From assembly GCA_945862475.1 (NCBI GenBank), contig CAMAYW010000079.1, positions 1 to 8,642 on the forward strand: DNA of 8,642 bases, read 5' to 3'. A program made the translations under genes and the position numbers. This document shows, in pieces, positions 1 through 6,067 of this stretch. Positions within the stretch are counted from its first letter, which is position 1, and every line of letters starts with the position of its first letter. Source of the stretch: Bacteriovorax stolpii. Lineage in GTDB: Bacteria; Bdellovibrionota; Bacteriovoracia; Bacteriovoracales; Bacteriovoracaceae. The notes below the pieces were generated by a model that was not told where the DNA came from, searched no databases, and saw nothing but the letters and a program-made list of their open reading frames with translations.

Positions 1-706
1 AGTCAGTATGGTCAAAAATGATCTCAGCTTTGAGATCACTCAAGATATAGTAGGAAACGGAGGCGCCTCCTGAGAGTGTATCAATGGGAAGATTGGCCAT
101 CGTTCTGCCAATTAATCCCTGAGATATTTCTCTTCCTTTGTAACCAAACAAAGAAAAACTAAAATGATTTTCTTTGTAATAGATAACCTTTAAACCAGAG
201 CTATAGACGTCTTTAGTTTCTGCCGGGCCATTGAAAGTCGCTTTACCAAAATTAATTTGAGGGACAATAATGAAATTTGGGAATGTCTCAATTTCAAAAC
301 CCAGGCCAGCGTTATTGATGTGAGTCACCGAGTAGCGTGTATCTCTTAAAATAATAAAAGATGTAATACCTTGAGTAAGTGAATAGTAACTAGAAAGAAT
401 CGTTTGTTTTTCTGGTAAAATTTCAGTCTTAAAACCCTGGAGATATTTAAGTTCTATATTTAATCTGTCACTCAACTTAGATTTTAAAAAAGCACCAAAT
501 CTTTTTTCAAAAAGATTAAACCTTTCAAGGTAAGTTCCTTGAACGCCTAAGTCTAGTTTTCTTGTTACACTGGCCCTAGCGATGAGATCTTGTTGACGAC
601 CAATTTTGTTTTGTTTTCTTAAATTAATGTGTTGTGAAATGGATTGAACTTCGTGTCCGAAGGAGCTCATCGAAAAAATAAAAAGATACAATAAAATTAA
701 TCTCAA
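1..706 (-). CDS. Outer-membrane beta-barrel protein, YaiO-like (partial, C-terminus off the left edge)
   Basis: An open frame runs from a TTG at 706-704 to the window edge (235 residues, no stop). The TTG start gives a good signal peptide (hydrophobic LILLYLFIFSM, then SSFG, with likely cleavage before HEV). It is preceded by AAGGG about 9-10 bases upstream, and an in-frame TAA lies just before that. The first ATG, at 670-668, would delete the signal peptide, so TTG is preferred. The mature part alternates polar and aromatic/hydrophobic residues, as beta strands do. It carries landmarks resembling the YaiO outer-membrane domain: YLERFNLFEKRFG, an ILPEKQ segment, a G-x-E in GLGFEIE, the GREISQG segment and LSGGASVSYYI. 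In that family the barrel sits in the outer membrane and its function is poorly known. Beta-barrel export is well supported; YaiO membership is my recognition from motifs and is less sure. The gene is divergent from the PilZ gene. Confidence 0.6.
   Translation of the reverse strand, partial: MRLILLYLFIFSMSSFGHEVQSISQHINLRKQNKIGRQQDLIARASVTRKLDLGVQGTYLERFNLFEKRFGAFLKSKLSDRLNIELKYLQGFKTEILPEKQTILSSYYSLTQGITSFIILRDTRYSVTHINNAGLGFEIETFPNFIIVPQINFGKATFNGPAETKDVYSSGLKVIYYKENHFSFSLFGYKGREISQGLIGRTMANLPIDTLSGGASVSYYILSDLKAEIIFDHTD
14..38 (-). other. Hairpin followed by T5 inside the YaiO-like gene (terminator-like form)
   Basis: Bases 19-26 (TGATCTCA) and 31-38 (TGAGATCA) are perfect 8-bp inverted arms with a 4-base loop. 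In the minus-strand transcript the stem is followed at once by five U (18-14). The stem has only three G-C pairs and lies within an open reading frame, so it may be chance or a weak intragenic attenuator rather than a true terminator. Confidence 0.25.
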
Positions 707-724
707 GAATCGAAGCCCTTTATA

Positions 725-752
725 TTGTTAATCCCTTTAGATATGCTAAAAT
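725..752 (+). promoter_or_regulatory. Possible sigma70-type promoter for the PilZ gene
   Basis: TTGTTA (725-730, 4 of 6 matches to the -35 consensus) and TAAAAT (747-752, 5 of 6 to the -10 consensus) are separated by 16 bases. This would start transcription near 759, about 23 bases before the PilZ ATG. On the opposite strand, AGGCAA (767-772) and ATGCTA (743-748), read as TTGCCT-18-TAGCAT, could be an overlapping promoter for the YaiO-like gene, but the match is weaker. AT-rich DNA gives such matches often, so this is only a candidate. Confidence 0.3.
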
Positions 753-757
753 TTTTT

Positions 758-767
758 TAAACGTTTA
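758..767. promoter_or_regulatory. 10-bp palindrome in the divergent control region (possible operator)
   Basis: TAAACGTTTA is a perfect palindrome. It lies at the predicted transcription start of the PilZ gene and between the two divergent genes, where a repressor could act on both. A similar but not identical element, TTAAACAGTTTAA (2113-2125), lies upstream of the small secreted protein gene. No regulator is known and the element is short, so operator status is a guess. Confidence 0.2.
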
Positions 768-781
768 GGCAAATAGGAATA

Positions 782-1603
782 ATGAAAGTATTTAAGTCGG
801 ATTCTCAGGGTATCTACGCTTTTCAAAAAATTTTCAAGCACATACACTCTAAGGGTTCAAATATCGTTTTGTGGCAGCTCTCTCCTACTAGTTCAGGAAG
901 AAGTATTGCTAATTCCAAATTAAGCTCATTTAAAATTGAAGATGGCATACTCAATTTCGAAATACCTAATGGATATTCGATGCAACAATCCCTTCCCATG
1001 TATTTCTATTCTGAAGACGGGCAGCTTATTTTTAAATCTGAGGGGATTCGTGTTGAAAAAAACTTTTTCACCATTAATCTGCCTAAAGAGATCAGGCTTT
1101 TGGAAGAAGATGAGGTTGGTCAGATCAGGCTTATCACCGGTTTAGATATTTCTACTGTTTGGAAATCTAAAAGATTCAATTTTGATGATGTCAGTAAGGT
1201 CGATTTTGGAAGAATCGTTGGAATGAACCAAAGAACCACACGTGACCAAGAATTCCTAGGAAACGAATTTGATCGGGTATCCCTTGATGATGAAGACAAG
1301 CTTTTTGCAGATAAGAGAGAAAGCCCTAGGGCGAGACCGAAGGCCGAAAAATGGGCGAAAGTTGTTTCCCAAAAAAGTCCAGACGTACAATTGTTAAGAA
1401 TTTTTGACCTTTCTCGAGGTGGCATTAGCTTTGTAACAATGGAAGTCGATCTCTTTCCTGTTGGATCGAAAGTAAATATCGTGGGTATTGAGGAACATGT
1501 TTTAGATGATCCCTTATTGGCCCAAGTCATGTCTCATAGACCCATTGATGAACTTGATATTGAGTTCAAGATTGGGTGCAAGTTTGATGAAGGCCAGTCT
1601 TAG
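782..1603 (+). CDS. YcgR-like PilZ-domain protein (c-di-GMP effector)
   Basis: The protein has 273 residues and no signal peptide or membrane segment, so it is predicted cytoplasmic. The C-terminal part (about 179-270) is a PilZ domain. It has the RxxxR motif as RESPR (R179, R183) and the DxSxxG motif as DLSRGG (D209, S211, G214), the two elements that contact c-di-GMP in the family, followed by beta-strand-rich sequence. Residues about 15-115 are a second, beta-rich domain placed where YcgR-type proteins carry their N-terminal domain; I cannot confirm its family. An acidic/polar linker (about 150-178) joins them. The likely role is to sense c-di-GMP and change the activity of a partner such as motility, secretion or envelope synthesis. 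No flagellar gene is nearby to name the partner. The ATG has AGGA upstream, but only 3 bases away. The gene is divergent from the YaiO-like gene and converges with the next gene, 3 bases apart. Confidence 0.82.
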   Translation: MKVFKSDSQGIYAFQKIFKHIHSKGSNIVLWQLSPTSSGRSIANSKLSSFKIEDGILNFEIPNGYSMQQSLPMYFYSEDGQLIFKSEGIRVEKNFFTINLPKEIRLLEEDEVGQIRLITGLDISTVWKSKRFNFDDVSKVDFGRIVGMNQRTTRDQEFLGNEFDRVSLDDEDKLFADKRESPRARPKAEKWAKVVSQKSPDVQLLRIFDLSRGGISFVTMEVDLFPVGSKVNIVGIEEHVLDDPLLAQVMSHRPIDELDIEFKIGCKFDEGQS

Positions 1604-1606
1604 CTT

Positions 1607-2077
1607 CTAATGAAATTCATAATAGTAGTTGTATAAATTTTCATAAGTAGTGTCTGACTTTTTGATTTTCTTTTTTTGTTTCTCAAATATTTTCTTCGTT
1701 GATTTAAATTTTTTATCGACTTCAGAGATGTCTAGATTTTCGCCAGTTTCTCCTTGAGCGCAAATGTTACTTCTTTGATGAACATAGATGAGAAAAAGTT
1801 TTGTTTCATGCTCCATGTTGATGACTTGTGGATCAAAGAGATTCATCCTTGTTCCGATAGAGACGAGATGGTCGGGAAGAATTTTAAAAATCTCATTGAT
1901 TGTTTTACAAGCGAGTACAACGTCTTCTTGTTTTAAATAATCACGAGTTATTTGAACTTTTTCTGTAAGTGTATCCACGCGATTAAGCATTTCTTCTTTT
2001 ATTCTTTTATCTTTTAGTGATTGTCCAAAGGCGAACGGACTCAAAAACAGCATAAGAATAATAAGTCTCAATTGCAT
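1607..2077 (-). CDS. Small secreted protein of unknown function
   Basis: The protein has 156 residues. The ATG at 2077-2075 is chosen because GGAGGA (2086-2081) lies just upstream and translation then begins with a clean signal peptide (MQLRLIILMLFLSPFAFG, cleavage before QS). An upstream GTG at 2101 would add eight residues and read through the ribosome site. The mature protein is about 138 residues, mostly helical in character, with two cysteines (in LACKTIN and SNICAQG) that could form a disulfide in the periplasm. The C-terminal third is very Lys-rich (KKIFEKQKKKIKKSD) and ends in NLYNYYYEFH. I do not recognise a family. It lies downstream of srkA on the same strand with an 85-base gap, so it could be co-transcribed or have its own promoter. 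Confidence 0.65.
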   Translation of the reverse strand: MQLRLIILMLFLSPFAFGQSLKDKRIKEEMLNRVDTLTEKVQITRDYLKQEDVVLACKTINEIFKILPDHLVSIGTRMNLFDPQVINMEHETKLFLIYVHQRSNICAQGETGENLDISEVDKKFKSTKKIFEKQKKKIKKSDTTYENLYNYYYEFH

Positions 2078-2080
2078 ATA

Positions 2081-2086
2081 TCCTCC
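2081..2086 (-). promoter_or_regulatory. Strong Shine-Dalgarno site deciding the start of the small secreted protein
   Basis: Read on the minus strand this is GGAGGA, three to four bases before the ATG at 2077. It is the strongest ribosome site I see in the window. It argues against the upstream GTG start, whose frame runs across it. Confidence 0.6.
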
Positions 2087-2154
2087 AACACGTTTAGACA
2101 CCTGATAATCTTTTAAACAGTTTAAGTGGTTAAAATTTTATATTTGTGGCGTTT

Positions 2155-2181
2155 CATGAGTATTAATATTCAATACTCATG
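2155..2181. repeat. Inverted repeat (stem-loop) overlapping the srkA stop codon
   Basis: CATGAGTATT (2155-2164) and AATACTCATG (2172-2181) are perfect 10-bp inverted arms with a 7-base loop. The structure covers the last codons and the stop of srkA. It is not followed by a T-run in the srkA direction, so it is not a classical terminator. It could be an mRNA-stabilising 3' hairpin, part of a less canonical terminator, or chance in AT-rich DNA. Confidence 0.45.
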
Positions 2182-3197
2182 CCAAGGTCTTGGAGGGCGC
2201 TAATTTGAATTCTAAGGTCTATGAGTTCCTGGTCCCAGTAATTTGCAGATATAAACTGAGGAAAAACTCTTTGAAAGGAATGATCTTCCCATCTCTTGGC
2301 GATCCAAGCATTGAAATGAACCATCCTCATCGTTCTAAATGCTTCAGTTAGATTCATCCTAAGAATATCTTTTCTTGTCATTTCTTTATAAGCAGAAATA
2401 AATCTCTCTCTGTCTTCTAGACTGTACTGATCTTTTCCTGGAAAGAGTAACCATAAGTCTTGTTCAACTGGACCTGTTAAGCAGTCATCAAAATCGACGG
2501 CCATTGGTCCTGCGGATGTCCAAACAATATTTCCTCTGTGAAAATCACCATGGAGTCTTTGAACTGTTAGGTTTTGAAAAATAGGTTTTAAGATTTGTGA
2601 TGCCTGACCAAGTAGTTGAAGGTAGTGATTAAAACTAAGATGATCAACTGGTTTTAAATTTTCTAAAGCAGTTTTATTAGAATCAATAAAAGTGACCGGA
2701 TTCAAGGGAAGTCTATGATTAAAGTTCGCCATAGAACCAATGTTATGAATTCTTCCAATCAGTCTTCCAACCTGATCTAATTCATCCTTTAAGAGTTCAT
2801 CTTTTAGTCTTCCCTGGACTTTAGGAAAAATGGAGAACCATAATTTTGTTTCTGGATCCAAATGAAGAGTTTTATTATTGAACTCAATGGGGGCAACAAC
2901 TGGGACTTCAAATTCCTGGAGAGTTTGCAGAAATCGGTGTTCCTCTAAAATCTGATTCTCTGTCCAGCGTCCGGGGCGATAAAACTTTAAAATAAATTGA
3001 GTGGGACTGAAACCTTTACCATAATCAAGTACCGATGCGACCTCGATATCATAAACACGGTTTTCAAGACTATTGAGGGCCAGTACTCTCCCTGTTAGTC
3101 GTTTTCCAAATAACTCTGCTGCTTTCATCACATGGTCAGGGGAGAGGTGGTGGAAGTGTCTAGTTTCTTCTCCCCATAAGTTTTGGTGATCTGCCAT
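2163..3197 (-). CDS. srkA: Stress response Ser/Thr protein kinase SrkA (YihE/RdoA family)
   Basis: The protein has 344 residues, against 328 in E. coli SrkA, and similarity runs over the whole length. It has an aminoglycoside-phosphotransferase/eukaryotic-like kinase fold in the cytoplasm. Visible landmarks: LNSLENRVYD (41-50), ILKFYRPGRWT with the likely ATP-contacting K71, NQILEEH with the partner glutamate (85/86), VPVVAPI (98-104), the catalytic loop RLHGDFHRGNIVW (D218, N223), and the metal-binding VDFDD (D235, D237) followed by GPVEQDLWLL. The C-terminal AFRTMRMVHFNAWIAKRW also matches the family. In E. coli this kinase protects against envelope and oxidative stress and antagonises MazEF-mediated death; its substrates are poorly known. 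Part of the extra length is an insertion at about 52-66 before the KFYRP strand. The start at 3197 has only a weak ribosome site (TTGAG upstream). It lies about 170 bases from the divergent 899-residue protein gene. Confidence 0.92.
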   Translation of the reverse strand: MADHQNLWGEETRHFHHLSPDHVMKAAELFGKRLTGRVLALNSLENRVYDIEVASVLDYGKGFSPTQFILKFYRPGRWTENQILEEHRFLQTLQEFEVPVVAPIEFNNKTLHLDPETKLWFSIFPKVQGRLKDELLKDELDQVGRLIGRIHNIGSMANFNHRLPLNPVTFIDSNKTALENLKPVDHLSFNHYLQLLGQASQILKPIFQNLTVQRLHGDFHRGNIVWTSAGPMAVDFDDCLTGPVEQDLWLLFPGKDQYSLEDRERFISAYKEMTRKDILRMNLTEAFRTMRMVHFNAWIAKRWEDHSFQRVFPQFISANYWDQELIDLRIQISALQDLGMSIEY

Positions 3198-3329
3198 AAT
3201 TAAGACTCAACTTTTTTAAATATATTCTTCATTTGTTTTTTCCTATATTGATATCTAAGTATTGAATAATCCAGACTTATTTGTTTAATCCCAATCAAAA
3301 TATTCTCTCTAGTCGTTCCCCAGCCATGG

Positions 3330-3360
3330 TACAATTGAGCTAATTCAGTGACTTAAAGGG
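3330..3360 (+). promoter_or_regulatory. Possible -10 box and ribosome site for the 899-residue protein
   Basis: TACAAT (3330-3335, 5 of 6 to the -10 consensus) would give a leader of about 25 bases. No good -35 box is visible 16-18 bases upstream, so the promoter call is weak. AAAGGG (3355-3360), seven bases before the ATG at 3368, is a good Shine-Dalgarno site and supports that start. The rest of 3198-3329 is AT-rich, has no gene, and must hold the promoter of the divergent srkA, which I could not place. Confidence 0.35.
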
Positions 3361-3367
3361 TTTCTAT

Positions 3368-6067
3368 ATGAAAATCGCACAAAGAATGTTTTTTGTTTTT
3401 GTTGTAACGATATCTTCTGCACTAGCTGCTCAAAATCAGCAATGTACTCCCATGGGAGAGATACCTCCATCTGGTTCTACGAGTTCAGCTTGCTGTACAG
3501 ATGTTACTGACAATAAGCCTCTCATGCTAAACAGTGTCGGAGTCTGCGATAGACAACCTGAGGTCGATGAATCATTAGTTTCATGTACCTCGGATTCAAG
3601 TTGTTCAAGCGGTATGCAGTGTGTTCCCCAAACAACTTCCATTATGTTTAGTGGATACGGTACGGAGCTCAACCCAGATAATCAATATAAGAAAGATGAA
3701 TTCGAGTCTCAGTTAACTGATCCTCTTGGTGATGTGGGCGCGAACTGTAGTCATGCTCGAGATTGTAGTTCTTATCATTGTGTTTCGGGAAAATGTAAGG
3801 AAAAAAAGATCTGTCGGTTATTCGCGGAGGGTGAATTTGCTGGTCCAAATGGAAGTTGCGGACCTGATCTTGAGAAAGCACCTAATGGTTCCTGTCAAAA
3901 ATCAGCAGAGGCCAAAAATGCTTTGTATGCTGGACTTTTAGAAAATCCCGGAATTAGCTCTGATAATCAATGTAAGTTAAACATTAATCAGGAGACTATT
4001 GAAAAAAGTAAAATTGCACTCAGATCAATCCGTGCACTTGAATGGTTATTCTCTACCATCAATGTGGAAGGAGATGATGAGTGTTTAGGAATTTTCCCAT
4101 TATTAAGAGAAGAGGTTGGAAAACCAATAAATGAAACGAGGAAAAATATTTTAAAGAACTATTCAATAGTGATGAATCAGATTGATACTGACTTTCAAAC
4201 TATAATTTCGGCTGGTGAAGCCTATAAAAAATCAATCTCAAATAACGCTCAATCTGCATCTCAAAATACCATCGTCAATTACGATGGATCTAACGTTTCT
4301 CAATCAGAGTTGGGGTCCAGGGTGTCTTCAGGTTATGAAGGCATGATGTTAACTTATAGGCGTAATAATCTTTTAAAGTCTTATGAAATGGCGATGCTCG
4401 ATTTAATGGCCCAGGTTAGTCCGAAGCTGGCTGGATTATCAAAGGCCATGGAGACTTGGACTGATGACTCCGAATCTTGGAGTTTAGGTTCGACTTTATA
4501 TAATAAAAGAAACTGTCAAGGATCGCGATTCGACGTAAAAATATGGTGGACATGGAAATCATTTTATTTTCATAAACTTCATAAAAGGTATGCGAACTTT
4601 TATTTTGTTAATGGAAGTTCACCAAATAATTCATCCGTTATTCAGAGAGAAAATGTTAAAAATGTTTTGGCATTAATTGGCGCAGACACACCAGAAAATA
4701 TAGCGTCGAAATTGACAACCTCTACATATACATTAATGGACCCTCCCATGTTTGGAGGTGTAAAACATGGTGATTTGGGGGAGATGAAATTTTCTTTAAA
4801 TTTTACTCATTTTTTAAGTTGGGGAGGATTTAGAGATTATAGAAAAAGAGGAAATCTTGATGGTGATGGGGTTAAAAACTTAACAACTCTTCACAGTAAG
4901 TTGAGAGAAAACATTAAAAGTTTTTATAAGAATTACAAAGTCGATTCGCAACAGAAAAAATTTATTTATGAACCAGAGTTTAATCAGGCGAGAGATTGTT
5001 TTGAAAGTGATCGAACAGCTAATTGCACTGAGTTTGATAAGTTTTTAGACGAAGTTGTTGATGAGGCTTTAGCTCATTTTCTAGCTTATTCTATGAGAGA
5101 TGCCAGAACTGTAAGAGTGCTTGGAGTCCCATTCAATGTCCATGCTCAATACCGAGATTACTTTAATAATGCTAAAAGCTATAGAAGAAAACTTCTTGCG
5201 AAACTTGAAGTCGATATTCAAAACCTTTCAACATTCTACAACTCAATAATTTCTGAAAGAGACAAACAGAACGCTTGTATTGAAAAAATCACAAATGGAA
5301 TTATTGATAGTGGAATTTTGGCAGGTGGTACAGGGGGAATTCAAGAAGGTAATTACAACAACGGAGGTAGTGCTTCCCTCAATTCTGGATCCGGTGCAAA
5401 TGCAATTAAAACTCAAAAGCTTAGTCCTCTAACGAGAGGTAATTATACTTTCAAACTTCAAAACTCATCCCTTTCAAAAATTGCTGATTCCTCAAATTTT
5501 GGAAATGCGACAGGGAGCGGATTAACGTCGGATGCGGCATCTGTAAATGGGGGCATTGGTGCGAATCTAGCGGCACGGTTAAATTACATGAAGGATAAAA
5601 ATAAGAAAGCAGCACTGGCCGGTGTTAATGTTGAATCAAAAATAAAAGCTGCAAATGATCTCATGAAAAGTATGGGAAGTAAGTATTCAGGAGGCGCATC
5701 TGGGTCTTCTAGTTCTGTCGCCAGTACGAACTCTGGCCCCAATTTAATGAATTCTGATTTAAAAGATTCTAAGACAACTGAAAATCCTGTGACTCCAGTA
5801 AATCAAACAAATAGTAATTTTCAACAATTTAATAATTCTCAGATTACCACATCTAGTTCTAATCAAGAGCAAACTAGTGACAGTACTGGACTGAATGATG
5901 ATGACAAAGAGAAGTTATTAGTGATTGTTCAAAACAATAAGGAACAATTTCAACCGAATGAAGAAGATGGCATTTTTAAAGTTGTTTCAAAGGCCTATGT
6001 TAGAAATCTTGACCGCATCCTAATTAGAAAGAAAAAGTTAGACCCAGAAAGTTCGAATCTTAAGTAA
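3368..6067 (+). CDS. Large secreted Cys-rich multidomain protein, unknown function
   Basis: The protein has 899 residues. Residues 1-20 are a signal peptide (MKIAQR, hydrophobic FFVFVVTISSALA, cleavage at ALA-AQ). I see no lipobox and no later membrane segment, so it is predicted periplasmic, surface-bound or released. Residues 26-176 hold 14 of the 20 cysteines. Two stretches look like degenerate copies of a small disulfide module: C73-x5-C79-x5-C85, and C127-x5-C133-x4-C138-x4-C143-x5-C149 (the latter with DCSSYHCVSGKCK). Residues about 205-640 are mainly helical and charged, with an aromatic patch (WWTWKSFYF, 393-401) and a further C544/C553 pair. Residues about 650-840 are a low-complexity Gly/Ser/Asn/Thr/Gln linker. 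The last 55 residues form a compact charged module (DDDKEKLLVIVQNN; GIFKVVSKAYVRNLDRIL). I recognise no enzyme motif. A structural, adhesive or cell-contact role is possible but unproven. It is a single-gene unit with its own terminator. Confidence 0.85.
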   Translation: MKIAQRMFFVFVVTISSALAAQNQQCTPMGEIPPSGSTSSACCTDVTDNKPLMLNSVGVCDRQPEVDESLVSCTSDSSCSSGMQCVPQTTSIMFSGYGTELNPDNQYKKDEFESQLTDPLGDVGANCSHARDCSSYHCVSGKCKEKKICRLFAEGEFAGPNGSCGPDLEKAPNGSCQKSAEAKNALYAGLLENPGISSDNQCKLNINQETIEKSKIALRSIRALEWLFSTINVEGDDECLGIFPLLREEVGKPINETRKNILKNYSIVMNQIDTDFQTIISAGEAYKKSISNNAQSASQNTIVNYDGSNVSQSELGSRVSSGYEGMMLTYRRNNLLKSYEMAMLDLMAQVSPKLAGLSKAMETWTDDSESWSLGSTLYNKRNCQGSRFDVKIWWTWKSFYFHKLHKRYANFYFVNGSSPNNSSVIQRENVKNVLALIGADTPENIASKLTTSTYTLMDPPMFGGVKHGDLGEMKFSLNFTHFLSWGGFRDYRKRGNLDGDGVKNLTTLHSKLRENIKSFYKNYKVDSQQKKFIYEPEFNQARDCFESDRTANCTEFDKFLDEVVDEALAHFLAYSMRDARTVRVLGVPFNVHAQYRDYFNNAKSYRRKLLAKLEVDIQNLSTFYNSIISERDKQNACIEKITNGIIDSGILAGGTGGIQEGNYNNGGSASLNSGSGANAIKTQKLSPLTRGNYTFKLQNSSLSKIADSSNFGNATGSGLTSDAASVNGGIGANLAARLNYMKDKNKKAALAGVNVESKIKAANDLMKSMGSKYSGGASGSSSSVASTNSGPNLMNSDLKDSKTTENPVTPVNQTNSNFQQFNNSQITTSSSNQEQTSDSTGLNDDDKEKLLVIVQNNKEQFQPNEEDGIFKVVSKAYVRNLDRILIRKKKLDPESSNLK

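Noticed and set aside
1120..1530. Open frame of 136 codons on the minus strand
   Set aside because: It lies wholly inside the PilZ gene on the opposite strand, including the codons for the RxxxR and DxSxxG motifs, and its Ser-rich product has no family features.
1604..1700. T-rich tract after the PilZ gene as its terminator
   Set aside because: The T-runs encode the Lys-rich tail of the opposite gene and no convincing stem precedes them.
2078..2101. GTG start adding eight residues to the small secreted protein
   Set aside because: It would place the strong GGAGGA site inside the coding region and a charged extension before the signal peptide.
4853..4879. NLDGDGVKN as a calcium-binding loop (residues 496-504 of the 899-residue protein)
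   Set aside because: It is a single short match with no repeat, missing some ligand positions of dockerin or EF-hand loops.
5945..6030. LysM-like pattern in the C-terminus of the 899-residue protein
   Set aside because: FQPNEEDGIFKVVSKAY only loosely resembles a LysM repeat (the GDTL core is absent), so I do not call peptidoglycan binding.
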